A stretch of DNA of 58,875 bases, from positions 1 through 58,875 of the forward strand of contig JBFHVQ010000008.1 of assembly GCA_041589455.1 (NCBI GenBank). The letters are read 5' to 3'. Position 1 is the first letter of the stretch. Each line of letters starts with the position of its first letter. The notes beneath the pieces are model-generated. The model was not told the DNA's origin, searched no databases, and saw only the letters and a program-made list of their open reading frames with translations. Made by a program: the position numbers and the translations under genes. This document shows, piece after piece, positions 7,838 through 17,122 of the stretch. The stretch is from SZUA-229 sp041589455 (GTDB lineage: Bacteria; Pseudomonadota; Gammaproteobacteria; SZUA-229).

Positions 7838-9245
7838 GACGACCTCCCGCTGCGCGTGGTGCACGACGCTTTGATGGATCTATTTCCTGAGGATCTAATA
7901 TCGCCACTGTCAGCCCATCATCTTTCAGGTATTTTTTTGCCACTTGCTGAACCTGTTCAGCGGTTACCTGCTGTATTTTTTGCAAGTACTGATTTTTTTT
8001 CTGCCATCCCAGACCCACCGTTTCCAGTGTGCCAAGTTGCATTGCCTGATAAAAAACAGAATCTTTTTCATACACCGATGCTGCCATCACCTGCGCCTTT
8101 ACTCTCGCAAGCTCCTGTGCAGATGGCGCCTGTTTTTGAATATTGGAGATCTGTTGTTTAATAGCCTGTTCCAGTTTATCCATTTTTATATCAGCGCGTG
8201 GTGTGCCATCAAATAAAAACAACGTGGACTGCCTCGCATAAAGGTCATAACCCGCACCAACCGATGTGGCGATTTCATTATCTCTAATTAAGTGACGACT
8301 TAGGCGACTACTGTGTCCACCATCCAGCACGCCAGCCAGTACCTGGAGCGCATAAACTTCCCATTCTTCTTCGACAGTTTTTAACGAGGGCACTTTATAA
8401 CCCATTAACAAATAGGGTACTTCGGCTGGCGCTTTTACAGTAACGCGACGCTCTCCTCGCTGCTCAACTTCACGGCGTGGTTTTGGTGGGGTAATTTTCG
8501 ACGGTTTAAAGTCACCAAAATATTGTTGCGCAAACTGTATTACCTGCTGTGGCTCGACATCACCTGCAACCACCAGTATGGCATTGTTCGGCGCATACCA
8601 GGTCTGGTACCAGTCGCGCAAATCTTCCAGCTGCATATTATGCAGATCATCCATCCAGCCAATAATCGGCTGCTGATAACTGGAGTTTAAATATGCCGTC
8701 GCATTAAACTGCTCATAGGTCAACGAGGTAGGGTTATCATCAGTCCGTGTTCTGCGTTCTTCCTTGATCACTTCGATCTCTTTCCTAAACTCCGCTTCTT
8801 CGAGTTGCAGATTACGCATACGATCTGCTTCATGCTTCAGGCAAAGCTCCAGTCGATCGCTGGCAATGCGTTGAAAATAGGCTGTGTAATCTTTACCAGT
8901 AAAGGCATTTTCACTACCACCATTCGCCGCAATAATTTCAGAGAACTCACCTGGCTTGAGGTTTTTGGTGCCTTTAAACATCATGTGTTCCAGCGCATGA
9001 GAGACCCCGGTAACACCCGGATATTCATAGGAACCACCCACCTTATACCAGACCTGTGACACTACCACCGGTGAACGATGATCCGGCTTAACCAACACTT
9101 TCATGCCGTTTTTAAGTTGATAGGTATAGACACCTGACTGACTCTCTAGCTCAATGTTACGTGCTGGCTGATTCTGACAGGCGCTCAAAACAAGTACACC
9201 GCTGAGCGCCACACCGATAATGCTGATTTTTTTAATCAACTTCAT
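7830..9245 (-). CDS. M16-family zinc metallopeptidase, lipoprotein
   Basis: Catalytic member of the M16 pair, 471 residues. The N-terminus is a lipoprotein signal with lipobox LSAC (Cys23), so it is probably anchored in an envelope membrane. The inverted zinc motif HALEH is present in GVSHALEHMMFKGT, with the downstream Glu region EIEVIKEERR. The C-terminal half has the usual M16 repeat (GGHSSRLSRHLIRDNEIATSV). It is first in the minus-strand operon and divergent from ftsY with 133 bp between; M16 pairs next to ftsY are common in gammaproteobacteria. Confidence 0.93.
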   Translation of the reverse strand: MKLIKKISIIGVALSGVLVLSACQNQPARNIELESQSGVYTYQLKNGMKVLVKPDHRSPVVVSQVWYKVGGSYEYPGVTGVSHALEHMMFKGTKNLKPGEFSEIIAANGGSENAFTGKDYTAYFQRIASDRLELCLKHEADRMRNLQLEEAEFRKEIEVIKEERRTRTDDNPTSLTYEQFNATAYLNSSYQQPIIGWMDDLHNMQLEDLRDWYQTWYAPNNAILVVAGDVEPQQVIQFAQQYFGDFKPSKITPPKPRREVEQRGERRVTVKAPAEVPYLLMGYKVPSLKTVEEEWEVYALQVLAGVLDGGHSSRLSRHLIRDNEIATSVGAGYDLYARQSTLFLFDGTPRADIKMDKLEQAIKQQISNIQKQAPSAQELARVKAQVMAASVYEKDSVFYQAMQLGTLETVGLGWQKKNQYLQKIQQVTAEQVQQVAKKYLKDDGLTVAILDPQEIDPSKRRAPRAAGGRHG

Positions 9246-9378
9246 TCATCTACCCCAAATAGATTCAAATAATTAGGCTTAATACTGACCGAATGCCAGA
9301 TGCCGAGTTCCCCTGAACACCGTAGAATGATAGGATAAGCGCTTCCTGATATACAGCCCAGAACAAGCGCAAATCGAT

Positions 9379-10596
9379 ATGTTTGGTTTTCTACGCCGCA
9401 AAAAAAAATCGCCCGAAGCCACTGCACCTGAAACCGCTTCAGAAGTCCTTCAGGATGCCAGTCCAGAAATACAGCCGGGAGAAGAGCCCGACACCCCATC
9501 TCCTGAAGTTCAGGATCATACCGTAGAAACCATCTCCGATGCCAGCGAGGCAGAAGAAACCACCCCGGCTATCAACGAAGCAGCTGAGCCTGCCGTAGAA
9601 GCGACCATAGAAAACCAGGCGCCCGCCGAGCCTGCTGCCGAAACAGCTCCGGACGAACCTGAGAAAAAAGGCCTGTTTGGTCGTTTACGTGATCGCCTGA
9701 GTAAAACCCGTGCCAGCCTGACCGATGGCATGGCTGACCTGGTTCTGGGTAAGAAAACCATTGATGATGAGTTACTGGAAGAGCTCGAAACGCGTTTACT
9801 CAGTGCCGACGTCGGTATAGAAGCCACAACTCGCATTATTAATGATCTCACCAAACGGGTTTCACGTAAGGAACTCGACAATCCGGAAGCCCTGTTCAAT
9901 GCACTGTGTGAAGACATGGTCGAGATTCTTCAACCCGTCGATAAGCCATTACAGATTGACGCCAGCAAATCACCGTTTGTGATTCTGGTGGTCGGCATCA
10001 ATGGTGCCGGCAAGACAACCACCATTGGTAAACTAGCCAAACGCTTTCAGTCACAGGGCAAATCGGTCATGCTGGCCGCCGGTGATACCTTCCGGGCGGC
10101 AGCGGTTGAGCAGTTACAGACCTGGGGCGAACGAAATAATATTTCAGTCGTTGCTCAGGGAACCGGTGCGGATTCTGCCTCGGTTATTTTTGACGCCATT
10201 GAATCGGCAAAAGCCAGAGGCATCGACATTGTTATCGCCGATACCGCCGGCCGCCTGCATACCCAGACAAACCTGATGGACGAGCTAATTAAAATCAAGC
10301 GGGTAATGGGCAAACTGGATAACAGCGCACCCCATGAAACCCTGCTGGTTATGGATGCCGGTTTTGGCCAGAATGGCCTGATCCAGGCCCAGCAATTTAA
10401 TGACGCCATGAACCTGAGCGGACTGGTACTCACCAAACTGGATGGTACTGCCAAAGGTGGCATTTTATTTGCCATTGCTGAAAAGCTGGCAACGCCGATT
10501 CGTTTCATTGGGGTTGGTGAAAGCATCGATGATTTACGCGAGTTTAATGCCACTGAATTCGTCGACGCTCTACTAGATAAGCAACCTGACGAATAA
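9379..10596 (+). CDS. ftsY: signal recognition particle receptor FtsY
   Basis: GTPase receptor that docks SRP-ribosome complexes at the inner membrane. The 405-residue protein has an acidic, Ala/Glu/Pro-rich A-domain (about 10-95), an N domain, and the G domain with P-loop GINGAGKTTT, DTAGRLHTQ (G3) and TKLDGTAKGG (G4/G5). It begins with the basic stretch FLRRKKK, a probable membrane-contact segment. It starts the conserved ftsY-ftsE-ftsX run, with 139 bp to ftsE. Confidence 0.97.
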   Translation: MFGFLRRKKKSPEATAPETASEVLQDASPEIQPGEEPDTPSPEVQDHTVETISDASEAEETTPAINEAAEPAVEATIENQAPAEPAAETAPDEPEKKGLFGRLRDRLSKTRASLTDGMADLVLGKKTIDDELLEELETRLLSADVGIEATTRIINDLTKRVSRKELDNPEALFNALCEDMVEILQPVDKPLQIDASKSPFVILVVGINGAGKTTTIGKLAKRFQSQGKSVMLAAGDTFRAAAVEQLQTWGERNNISVVAQGTGADSASVIFDAIESAKARGIDIVIADTAGRLHTQTNLMDELIKIKRVMGKLDNSAPHETLLVMDAGFGQNGLIQAQQFNDAMNLSGLVLTKLDGTAKGGILFAIAEKLATPIRFIGVGESIDDLREFNATEFVDALLDKQPDE

Positions 10597-10735
10597 GCAG
10601 TCCTTATCTCTGGCAATTTGTAATCGCCTTTATATAAATAATAAAAACCTGCTGAGACAGATAAACACCGGCGTGACCCACCTCAACGTCAACAACGCTT
10701 TTAACCATCAACAACTTAGTGCAAAATAGCTTCCC

Positions 10736-11425
10736 ATGATTCATTTTGATAATGTTAGTAAGCGCTACCCCGGTGGACACGAAGCACTCAGCAATGTGAG
10801 CTTTCACTTACCCCGCGGTGAAATGGCCTATCTCACTGGACACTCTGGTGCAGGTAAAAGCACCCTGTTAAAACTTGTGGCACTGATTGAACGCCCCAGC
10901 CGTGGCAATCTGGTACTGGATGGCGTTAACCTGAGCAATGTATCAAATAGCAAAGTCCCCTATATCCGTCGCAATATCGGCATTATCTTTCAGAACCACC
11001 ATCTACTTTATGACCGCACAGTATTCGATAATGTCGCACTGCCTCTAGTCATCGCTGGTTTTCAACATAGGGAAATTGGTAAACGGGTACGTGCTGCTCT
11101 GGATCAGGTCGGCTTACTGAAGAAGGAAAAAGCGGACCCGATTACGCTCTCCGGCGGCGAGCAGCAGCGTGTAGGTATCGCTCGTGCGATAGTCCATAAA
11201 CCCGGACTGTTACTGGCCGATGAACCAACTGGTAATCTAGACCCGGAGCTTTCCAAGGAAATCATGGAGCTATTTGCTCGCTTTAATCAGGTCGGCGTTA
11301 CAGTATTGATCGCCAGCCATGATCTGGATCTGATCAAGCAAATGGGCAATCCGGTGATCAGCCTGAATAATGGTCTGCTGACGCACAATAGCCTGAAACA
11401 GGAGGCTGCCGATGCCACGGCATGA
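10736..11425 (+). CDS. ftsE: cell division ATP-binding protein FtsE
   Basis: ATPase of the FtsEX complex, which controls septal peptidoglycan hydrolase activation. The 229-residue ABC protein has Walker A GHSGAGKST, a Q-loop (IFQNHHLL), signature LSGGEQQRV, Walker B LLADEPTGNLD and the H-loop (IASHD). The reading frame overlaps ftsX by 14 bp, so translation is probably coupled. Confidence 0.97.
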   Translation: MIHFDNVSKRYPGGHEALSNVSFHLPRGEMAYLTGHSGAGKSTLLKLVALIERPSRGNLVLDGVNLSNVSNSKVPYIRRNIGIIFQNHHLLYDRTVFDNVALPLVIAGFQHREIGKRVRAALDQVGLLKKEKADPITLSGGEQQRVGIARAIVHKPGLLLADEPTGNLDPELSKEIMELFARFNQVGVTVLIASHDLDLIKQMGNPVISLNNGLLTHNSLKQEAADATA

Positions 11426-12368
11426 CGCAAACCAGCTGGCGAAAAGCAGTCCGGTACAGGCATGGCTAATAAATCACCTGCGCACGCTAATCTCCAGCCT
11501 GGGCACAATGACACGCCAACCGGCTTCATCTTTAATGACAATCGCGGTAATCGCAATTGCCCTGGCCTTACCTTCAGGCCTGTTTGTCATGCTCAACAAT
11601 GCAAGCCATGTGAGTATTGGCTGGGATAATAGCGCACAAATTTCCGTGTTTCTCAAACCTGACATCTCCGAGAAACAGGCTAATAAGCTGATGCAAAAGC
11701 TGAATTTATATGAAGACATCGAGTCAGTCAGCTTGATACACAAAGACGATGCCTTAAAGGAATTCATGAAAATATCCGGTTTTGGTGACGCGCTGGAGTC
11801 ATTAGGTGATAACCCTCTGCCCCACGTACTCACCATACAGCCCCGAGTAGATTCTACTCGTCCGGATAAGGTCCGCTACTTGCTCAAGCAGTTAAACCAG
11901 TTGAAACAGGTCGAACTGGCACAGCTTGATCTGCAGTGGGTAAAACGCCTGTTTGCGATGCTGGAAATAGCCCAGAAAGGCATTTGGGTCATTGCCAGTT
12001 TACTGGGTATTGCGGTGCTACTTGTAGTCGGCAATACCATTCGCCTGGATATTCAGAATCGCCGTTCAGAAATCGAGGTCACCAAGCTGATTGGTGGCAC
12101 CAATGCCTTTATCCGTCGCCCCTTTCTCTACACTGGCTTGTGGTATGGCATTAGCGGCGGCCTACTCGCCTGGCTATTAACCGCCATTTCTATGGCGCTG
12201 CTTGATGATTCCGTCGCTCACCTGGCAAGCCTCTACAATAGCGGCTTCCAGCTACGCGGCCTGAGTCTGAATGAAACCCTGGGACTGATTGGCTTTAGCT
12301 GTCTGCTAGGCCTTGGCGGCTCATGGATTGCAGTGGGCCGGCATCTCAGTGAGATTGAGCCAAGTTAA
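11412..12368 (+). CDS. ftsX: cell division protein FtsX
   Basis: Membrane subunit of FtsEX, 318 residues. A cytoplasmic N-terminus is followed by TM1 (about 40-60), a large periplasmic domain that contacts amidase activators such as EnvC, and three further TM segments (about 185-205, 235-260 and 285-305). The segment NRRSEIEVTKLIGGTNAFIRRPF is the conserved FtsX cytoplasmic loop. It directly follows ftsE. Confidence 0.95.
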   Translation: MPRHDANQLAKSSPVQAWLINHLRTLISSLGTMTRQPASSLMTIAVIAIALALPSGLFVMLNNASHVSIGWDNSAQISVFLKPDISEKQANKLMQKLNLYEDIESVSLIHKDDALKEFMKISGFGDALESLGDNPLPHVLTIQPRVDSTRPDKVRYLLKQLNQLKQVELAQLDLQWVKRLFAMLEIAQKGIWVIASLLGIAVLLVVGNTIRLDIQNRRSEIEVTKLIGGTNAFIRRPFLYTGLWYGISGGLLAWLLTAISMALLDDSVAHLASLYNSGFQLRGLSLNETLGLIGFSCLLGLGGSWIAVGRHLSEIEPS

Positions 12369-12567
12369 GCCGATTTTTTCCCTGCCTTTCCCTGTATATT
12401 CACTATATTAAAAGACAGACCATGCAGAACCACTGACCAAGCGCATTACTTATCAGTGGTTTTTATGGCAAGTTTATATATTGCACATAAAAAGCCGCCT
12501 GCAATTACTACAATATTTAAGCTGGCTATTCATGGACGATACACACTTATTTAATTGGCAATATAAT

Positions 12568-13428
12568 ATGTCTACAAAGAAGCAGCGCGTCTTATTGATT
12601 GATCACTCTGGCACATCACTGGCCATCATCAGTAAGCTAATAGCAAAAAATATCCCAGAGGCAATTGTTGATGCCGCAATGAACGCCAATGAAGCGCGAC
12701 GCCTGCTAACAAATCACGATTACCAGCTAATTACCACCTCGCGCAACCTGCCAGATATCGACTGCCACGACCTAATCAAGGTGGTTCGTGATGAGCTTGC
12801 CGTCAAGCGCACGCCAATGATTGTTATTTCAGGAGAAACAACCAGTATTTTTGAAGACCACCTGGCCTGTGAAAAAGTAAATGGCTACTTCGATAAAAAT
12901 CTTGGGCAACGTAAACTGGTTGACTATATCGACTCATTCCTTAATACAAGCCCACCTGTGGCACAGCTAACTGGCAATATTCTCTATGTCGAGGACAGCC
13001 CGACTGTGGCTCTGGCAACTAAGAAATTACTCAGCAAACATGGCTACAACTATTTACTCGCCAAAGATGCAGAACATGCACTGCAATATGTACAACAGTC
13101 CTTTTCCGAAGACCACATACAGCCATTCGACCTGTTACTAACGGATATTCAGCTGGCAGGCCATATGAGCGGCCGCGACCTGATTCGTGAAATCCGCCAT
13201 GGACTCGGACTGGGTCATCAACAACTACCTATTCTTGTAACCACCTCCAGTAATTACGAATCTGACCCCAATGGGCAAAATCGTATATTTTCCGCTGGTG
13301 CCAACGATATTATTGAAAAGCCTGTTCGTGAGCCTATTTTGATAGCCCGACTGAATAATTTACTTATGTTGCGCCAGCAATATCTGCAAATCCTCCACCC
13401 TGACAACCCTCTTGCCATCAACGATTAG
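12568..13428 (+). CDS. tandem receiver-domain protein, first receiver degenerate
   Basis: A 286-residue protein made only of two CheY-like receiver domains. In domain 1 (about 6-128) the phosphoacceptor position is Ser58 (TTSRNLPD) and the acidic pair is Asp12-His13, although Ser88 and Lys110 remain, so it is probably not phosphorylated. Domain 2 (about 136-275) is complete: Glu142-Asp143, Asp193 in LLTDIQLAG, Thr/Ser in LVTTSS, and Lys in IEKPV. There is no output domain. The start is uncertain: in-frame starts also exist at 12532 (ATG) and 12481 (TTG), none with a clear ribosome binding site. It lies between ftsX and rpoH, where no such gene is usual. Confidence 0.85.
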   Translation: MSTKKQRVLLIDHSGTSLAIISKLIAKNIPEAIVDAAMNANEARRLLTNHDYQLITTSRNLPDIDCHDLIKVVRDELAVKRTPMIVISGETTSIFEDHLACEKVNGYFDKNLGQRKLVDYIDSFLNTSPPVAQLTGNILYVEDSPTVALATKKLLSKHGYNYLLAKDAEHALQYVQQSFSEDHIQPFDLLLTDIQLAGHMSGRDLIREIRHGLGLGHQQLPILVTTSSNYESDPNGQNRIFSAGANDIIEKPVREPILIARLNNLLMLRQQYLQILHPDNPLAIND

Positions 13429-13484
13429 CATAAATCAACTGCAAATCAATCACTTATATATTAGCCGCTTTGAACTTTTCTGAT

Positions 13485-13515
13485 TATTAGCACTCCAATA
13501 AAAAGAGTGCTAATA
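13485..13515. promoter_or_regulatory. CIRCE operator (HrcA site) upstream of rpoH
   Basis: Perfect match to the CIRCE consensus: TTAGCACTC (13487-13495), nine-base spacer, GAGTGCTAA (13505-13513); the arms extend by two more paired bases on each side. It ends 30 bp before the rpoH ATG. A weak promoter can be drawn through it (TTAGCA at 13487, 18-bp spacer, TAATAT at 13511), which would put the operator over the promoter. Repression by HrcA of the heat-shock sigma factor gene is inferred. Confidence 0.93.
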
Positions 13516-13543
13516 TTATTACCGAAGATATTTTGGAGTGAAT

Positions 13544-14404
13544 ATGTCAAACGAACTGATACTTGCATCTAATCATTTGCCTCTGGCGAGTGGCAGCCTG
13601 GATCAATATATCCAGAATGCGCAGGTTATCCCCATGCTCACCGATGAGGAGGAGCGTGAATACGGCCGCAGACTGGCAGAGCACGGTGATCTTGAAGCCG
13701 CGCAGAAGCTGGTTATGTCGCATTTACGGTTTGTCATTCGTATCGCCCGCGGTTATCAGGGCTATGGTTTACCCCTCGCCGACCTGATTCAGGAAGGTAA
13801 TGTTGGTCTAATGAAAGCGGTTAAGCGCTTTAGTCCCGATCATAATGTACGCCTGGTTTCTTTCGCGGTTCACTGGATCCGTGCAGAAATTCACGAATAT
13901 GTACTGAAAAACTGGCGTATCGTTAAAGTCGCCACCACTAAAGCACAACGCAAGCTGTTCTTTAATTTGCGCAGCGCCAAAAAGCGCCTTGGCTGGTTTA
14001 GCAAGGAAGAAGTGGAAGGCGTAGCCAAAGACCTTGGCGTTAAACCTGAAACGGTACTCGAAATGGAATCTCGTCTTAGCAACTACGATATGGCATTTGA
14101 TGCTCCATCGGATGATGACGATGACAACCTGGTAGCCCCATCAACTTACCTGGCTAGCCCGACAGCAGATCCCGCACAATTACTTGAATCTGATGACTGG
14201 CAACAACAACGTCATCAGGCACTGGGTGATTCTCTTGCCAATCTTGATGAGCGCAGCAGAGACATTCTTATGTCACGCTGGATGGACGATGAAAACAAGG
14301 CAACCCTGCATGAACTTGCAGCCAAGTACAATGTTTCCGCAGAGCGCATTCGCCAGCTGGAAAAAAATGCCATGAAAAAAATTCGTACGGTATTAGAAGC
14401 CTGA
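13544..14404 (+). CDS. rpoH: heat-shock sigma factor RpoH (sigma-32)
   Basis: Alternative sigma factor for heat-shock promoters, 286 residues. Region 2 includes DLIQEGNVGLMKAVKRF and the aromatic DNA-melting segment FAVHWIRAEIHEYVLKNWRIVK. The RpoH box QRKLFFNLRS identifies sigma-32 rather than another group. Region 4 has the helix-turn-helix LHELAAKYNVSAERIRQLE. The ATG at 13544 is chosen because GGAG lies five bases upstream; a GTG at 13538 overlaps that site. The gene has its own CIRCE-marked upstream region and is followed by a strong terminator. Confidence 0.97.
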   Translation: MSNELILASNHLPLASGSLDQYIQNAQVIPMLTDEEEREYGRRLAEHGDLEAAQKLVMSHLRFVIRIARGYQGYGLPLADLIQEGNVGLMKAVKRFSPDHNVRLVSFAVHWIRAEIHEYVLKNWRIVKVATTKAQRKLFFNLRSAKKRLGWFSKEEVEGVAKDLGVKPETVLEMESRLSNYDMAFDAPSDDDDDNLVAPSTYLASPTADPAQLLESDDWQQQRHQALGDSLANLDERSRDILMSRWMDDENKATLHELAAKYNVSAERIRQLEKNAMKKIRTVLEA

Positions 14405-14424
14405 TTTTTTACTCAAGGCAAACT

Positions 14425-14453
14425 AAAAAGGCGTTCATATGAGCGCCTTTTTT
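14425..14453 (+). terminator. rho-independent terminator of rpoH
   Basis: GGCG stem extended by an A-run/T-run (AAAAAGGCG at 14425-14433, CGCCTTTTTT from 14444) ending in seven Ts, starting 21 bases after the rpoH stop. The loop contains a small CATATG palindrome. Confidence 0.9.
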
Positions 14454-14496
14454 ATTGACACCAATAAAAAAAAGCAACAAGCCCTGGAACAGAATA

Positions 14497-14832
14497 ATGA
14501 AGATAACTTCACTCGATAAAATAACCGATAGCGAAGTTTCACATAATTATAAAATCAAAAAACGTCTGATGATCCCCAATGATCAGATTCCTCATATCAG
14601 CAATTTCTCACAGGCAACCTTTCCACCAGGCGAAATTGCACCGTCACATCAGCACAGCGATATGAGCGAAGTTTTTTTCATACAGTCGGGGCAAGGAGAA
14701 ATACAGGTTAACGATAACTGCCATATTATAAAACCAGGCACCTGCATTACCATTGAACCCGGTGATGAACACGAGTTAAGAAATACTGGAAGCGAAAACC
14801 TGGTGGTATTGTATTTTGGTGTTATTCCATAA
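14497..14832 (+). CDS. single-domain cupin protein
   Basis: A 111-residue protein with one cupin barrel. Motif 1 is PSHQHSDMSEVFFIQSGQGE (metal-type ligands His-x-His and a Glu) and motif 2 is PGDEHELRNTG, with the last His. Substrate and function are unknown; small cupins bind a metal and act as isomerases, dioxygenases or binding proteins. The ATG at 14497 is preferred to an upstream start at 14455 that lies inside the rpoH terminator. It is followed at 37 bp by the convergent arsJ gene. Confidence 0.8.
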   Translation: MKITSLDKITDSEVSHNYKIKKRLMIPNDQIPHISNFSQATFPPGEIAPSHQHSDMSEVFFIQSGQGEIQVNDNCHIIKPGTCITIEPGDEHELRNTGSENLVVLYFGVIP

Positions 14833-14869
14833 TTATAGAAAGACCTAAATAACTCATACCTCTGAGTTT

Positions 14870-16084
14870 TCACGACGCTTCCTGAGTGGCCGGCAAAGAC
14901 ATCGATAACACACCCGCCGCCAGCACAAATACACTGGAAATAATTAAACAGCCTACCAGTCCCTGTGTTTGAAAGACCCAGCCGGATAGTACGGTTCCTG
15001 TTAAACGACCTGCGGCATTCGCCATATAATAAAAACCGACATTCATCGAAACATTATCCTGCTCTGACCAGGCAACGATTAAATATGAATGCACCGCGGA
15101 GTTAATGGCAAATACCACCGCAAACACGATCAAACCTGTAATTAGCGATATCTGCGGATCTATATCAAGATAAATAGCCAGTGCAATTATCCCCGGTAAC
15201 AGACTGAGCACTAACGCCCACAGTGTTGCAGTTTTCCCATTCGGTCCATGGTTATGATGGCTGCGACGAATTAATTTTGGCGCACTGGCTTGCACAACAC
15301 CATAGCCGATAATCCATAAGGCAATAAAACCACCCACCTGCATAAAGCTCCAGCCAAATACTGAATAAAGATATACGGGCAAGGCAACAACAAACCAAAC
15401 ATCCCGAGAACCGAATAAAAAGAAGCGCGCAGCAGATAAACGATTAATCGCCGGTGACTTTGAAAATATTTGCTTGAACTTTACTTTCGAACTGGATTTA
15501 CCTAAGCCAGAAGGCAATAGAAATACCGTCATAATTAAAACGACAAATAAACTTGCTGCCAACACTCCCAGTGCACCACGAAACTCAAACCATTCCAGCA
15601 GCATTGCACCAAGAAAAAAACCAACCCCTTTAAGGGTATTTTTTGAGCCTGTTAAAAACGCAATCCATTTAAATAATTTTGAATCAGCATCCTGGTCAGT
15701 TGTCGAAATAATGCTTTTAATGCTCGCTTTAGCTGACATTTTATTTAGGTCTTTTGCAATGCCCGACATTGCCTGTGCCAGCATCACATAAGCTACGCTC
15801 AAATAAGCATCGGGCACCATTAACATAACCAGGGCAATAACCTGTAGCAGCATGCCGATATTCATTGTCAGGTTAAGTCCAATTCTGGAACCTAGCCATC
15901 CACCAACCAGATTAGTGACAATGCCAAAAAACTCGTAAAACAGAAATAGCATCGCCACTTCAAATGGCGAATAACCCAGCAGATGAAAATACAACACTAC
16001 CAGCATACGGATAGCGCCGTCTGTTAGCGTAAAAGCCCAGTAGCCACCAGTGACGACCAGATAATTTTTTATCGCATCAGACAT
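14870..16084 (-). CDS. arsJ: ArsJ-type organoarsenical efflux permease (MFS)
   Basis: A 404-residue major facilitator protein with about 10-12 hydrophobic segments. Sequence features (YWAFTLTDGAIRMLVVLYFHLLGYSPFEVA at the N-terminus, in shorter blocks) and gene context match ArsJ, which exports 1-arseno-3-phosphoglycerate. Its start codon shares one base with the stop of the upstream gapdh (TGATG), so the two are translationally coupled. Together with GAPDH it gives arsenate resistance without reduction to arsenite (established for ArsJ-GAPDH pairs). It is the third gene of arsR-gapdh-arsJ. Confidence 0.9.
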   Translation of the reverse strand: MSDAIKNYLVVTGGYWAFTLTDGAIRMLVVLYFHLLGYSPFEVAMLFLFYEFFGIVTNLVGGWLGSRIGLNLTMNIGMLLQVIALVMLMVPDAYLSVAYVMLAQAMSGIAKDLNKMSAKASIKSIISTTDQDADSKLFKWIAFLTGSKNTLKGVGFFLGAMLLEWFEFRGALGVLAASLFVVLIMTVFLLPSGLGKSSSKVKFKQIFSKSPAINRLSAARFFLFGSRDVWFVVALPVYLYSVFGWSFMQVGGFIALWIIGYGVVQASAPKLIRRSHHNHGPNGKTATLWALVLSLLPGIIALAIYLDIDPQISLITGLIVFAVVFAINSAVHSYLIVAWSEQDNVSMNVGFYYMANAAGRLTGTVLSGWVFQTQGLVGCLIISSVFVLAAGVLSMSLPATQEAS

Positions 16085-17091
16085 CAGAGATCTTTGGCGA
16101 TATAAGCCGCAAGCTCCATCATCCGATTAACATAACCCCATTCATTATCATACCAGGCATAAATTTTTACCTGAGTATCATCGATTACCATAGTGGATGG
16201 CACATCAATAATGGATGAGTGTGGATTATTAACATAATCCACCGAGACCAATGGCCGCTCTTCATAGCCCAGGATACCTTTCAATTCTTTTTCCGATGCT
16301 GCCTTAAATAAAGCATTCACTTCGTCAACGGTAGTTTTTCGAGACGCTTCAAAAACAAAATCGGTTAATGATGCATTTAATAATGGCACCCTAACTGCGT
16401 GCCCATTTAAACGTCCTTCGAGCTGTGGAAAAATTTTAGTAATCGCTTTAGCTGAACCGGTGGTTGTAGGTATTAACGACTCACCACAGGCACGCGCCCT
16501 GCGTAAATCCGCATGCCCTTTGTCCACAATTGTCTGCGTATTGGTAATATCATGAATGGTTGTCATACAACCATGTTTTATACCGATGTTTTCATGCATC
16601 ACTTTGACGACAGGCGCAAGACAATTGGTAGTGCAAGATGCTGCGGTAATAATATTGTGTGTTTCAGGTTTATATTCCTGATGATTGATTCCATAGACAA
16701 TATTGACCGCCGGTTCAGGCACCGGTGCAGAGACCAGCACTTTTTTTACACCCTGATCGAAGTAGCATTGCAACGACTGTTCAGTTTTAAACTTTCCGGT
16801 GCAATCAATCACCAGATCAATATCCTTACCTACCCAGTCAATATCAGCAGGATTTTCTTCACTGCTATAAGTAACTCGCTTACCTTCAATCGTAATAGAA
16901 TTTTTATCGAAGCTAATATCACGATCCCAACGGCCATGCACTGAATCAAACTCCAGCAGATGCGCCATACAGCGACTGTCGCCAGCAATTTCATTAATAT
17001 GCACAATTTCATACGCTGGATTATCCCAACCCGCGCGAAGACCCAGCTTACCCATACGGCCTAAACCGTTAATACCAATACGTATAGACAT
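16084..17091 (-). CDS. arsenic-operon glyceraldehyde-3-phosphate dehydrogenase
   Basis: A 335-residue phosphorylating GAPDH. The NAD-binding N-terminus GINGLGRMGKLGLRA, the catalytic Cys153 in ASCTTNC and the base His180 in TTIHDIT are all present. In ars operons this enzyme uses arsenate in place of phosphate to form 1-arseno-3-phosphoglycerate, which ArsJ expels. Its position between arsR and arsJ (31 bp after arsR, 1-bp overlap with arsJ) argues that this is the dedicated paralogue and not the glycolytic enzyme. Confidence 0.93.
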   Translation of the reverse strand: MSIRIGINGLGRMGKLGLRAGWDNPAYEIVHINEIAGDSRCMAHLLEFDSVHGRWDRDISFDKNSITIEGKRVTYSSEENPADIDWVGKDIDLVIDCTGKFKTEQSLQCYFDQGVKKVLVSAPVPEPAVNIVYGINHQEYKPETHNIITAASCTTNCLAPVVKVMHENIGIKHGCMTTIHDITNTQTIVDKGHADLRRARACGESLIPTTTGSAKAITKIFPQLEGRLNGHAVRVPLLNASLTDFVFEASRKTTVDEVNALFKAASEKELKGILGYEERPLVSVDYVNNPHSSIIDVPSTMVIDDTQVKIYAWYDNEWGYVNRMMELAAYIAKDL

Positions 17092-17122
17092 TACTATTTC
17101 AACCCGTTACCTGACACATCAA

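Noticed and set aside
9516..9917. 133-codon minus-strand frame opposite ftsY
   Set aside because: It mirrors the low-complexity Ala/Glu/Pro A-domain of FtsY and shows no domain or translation signal.
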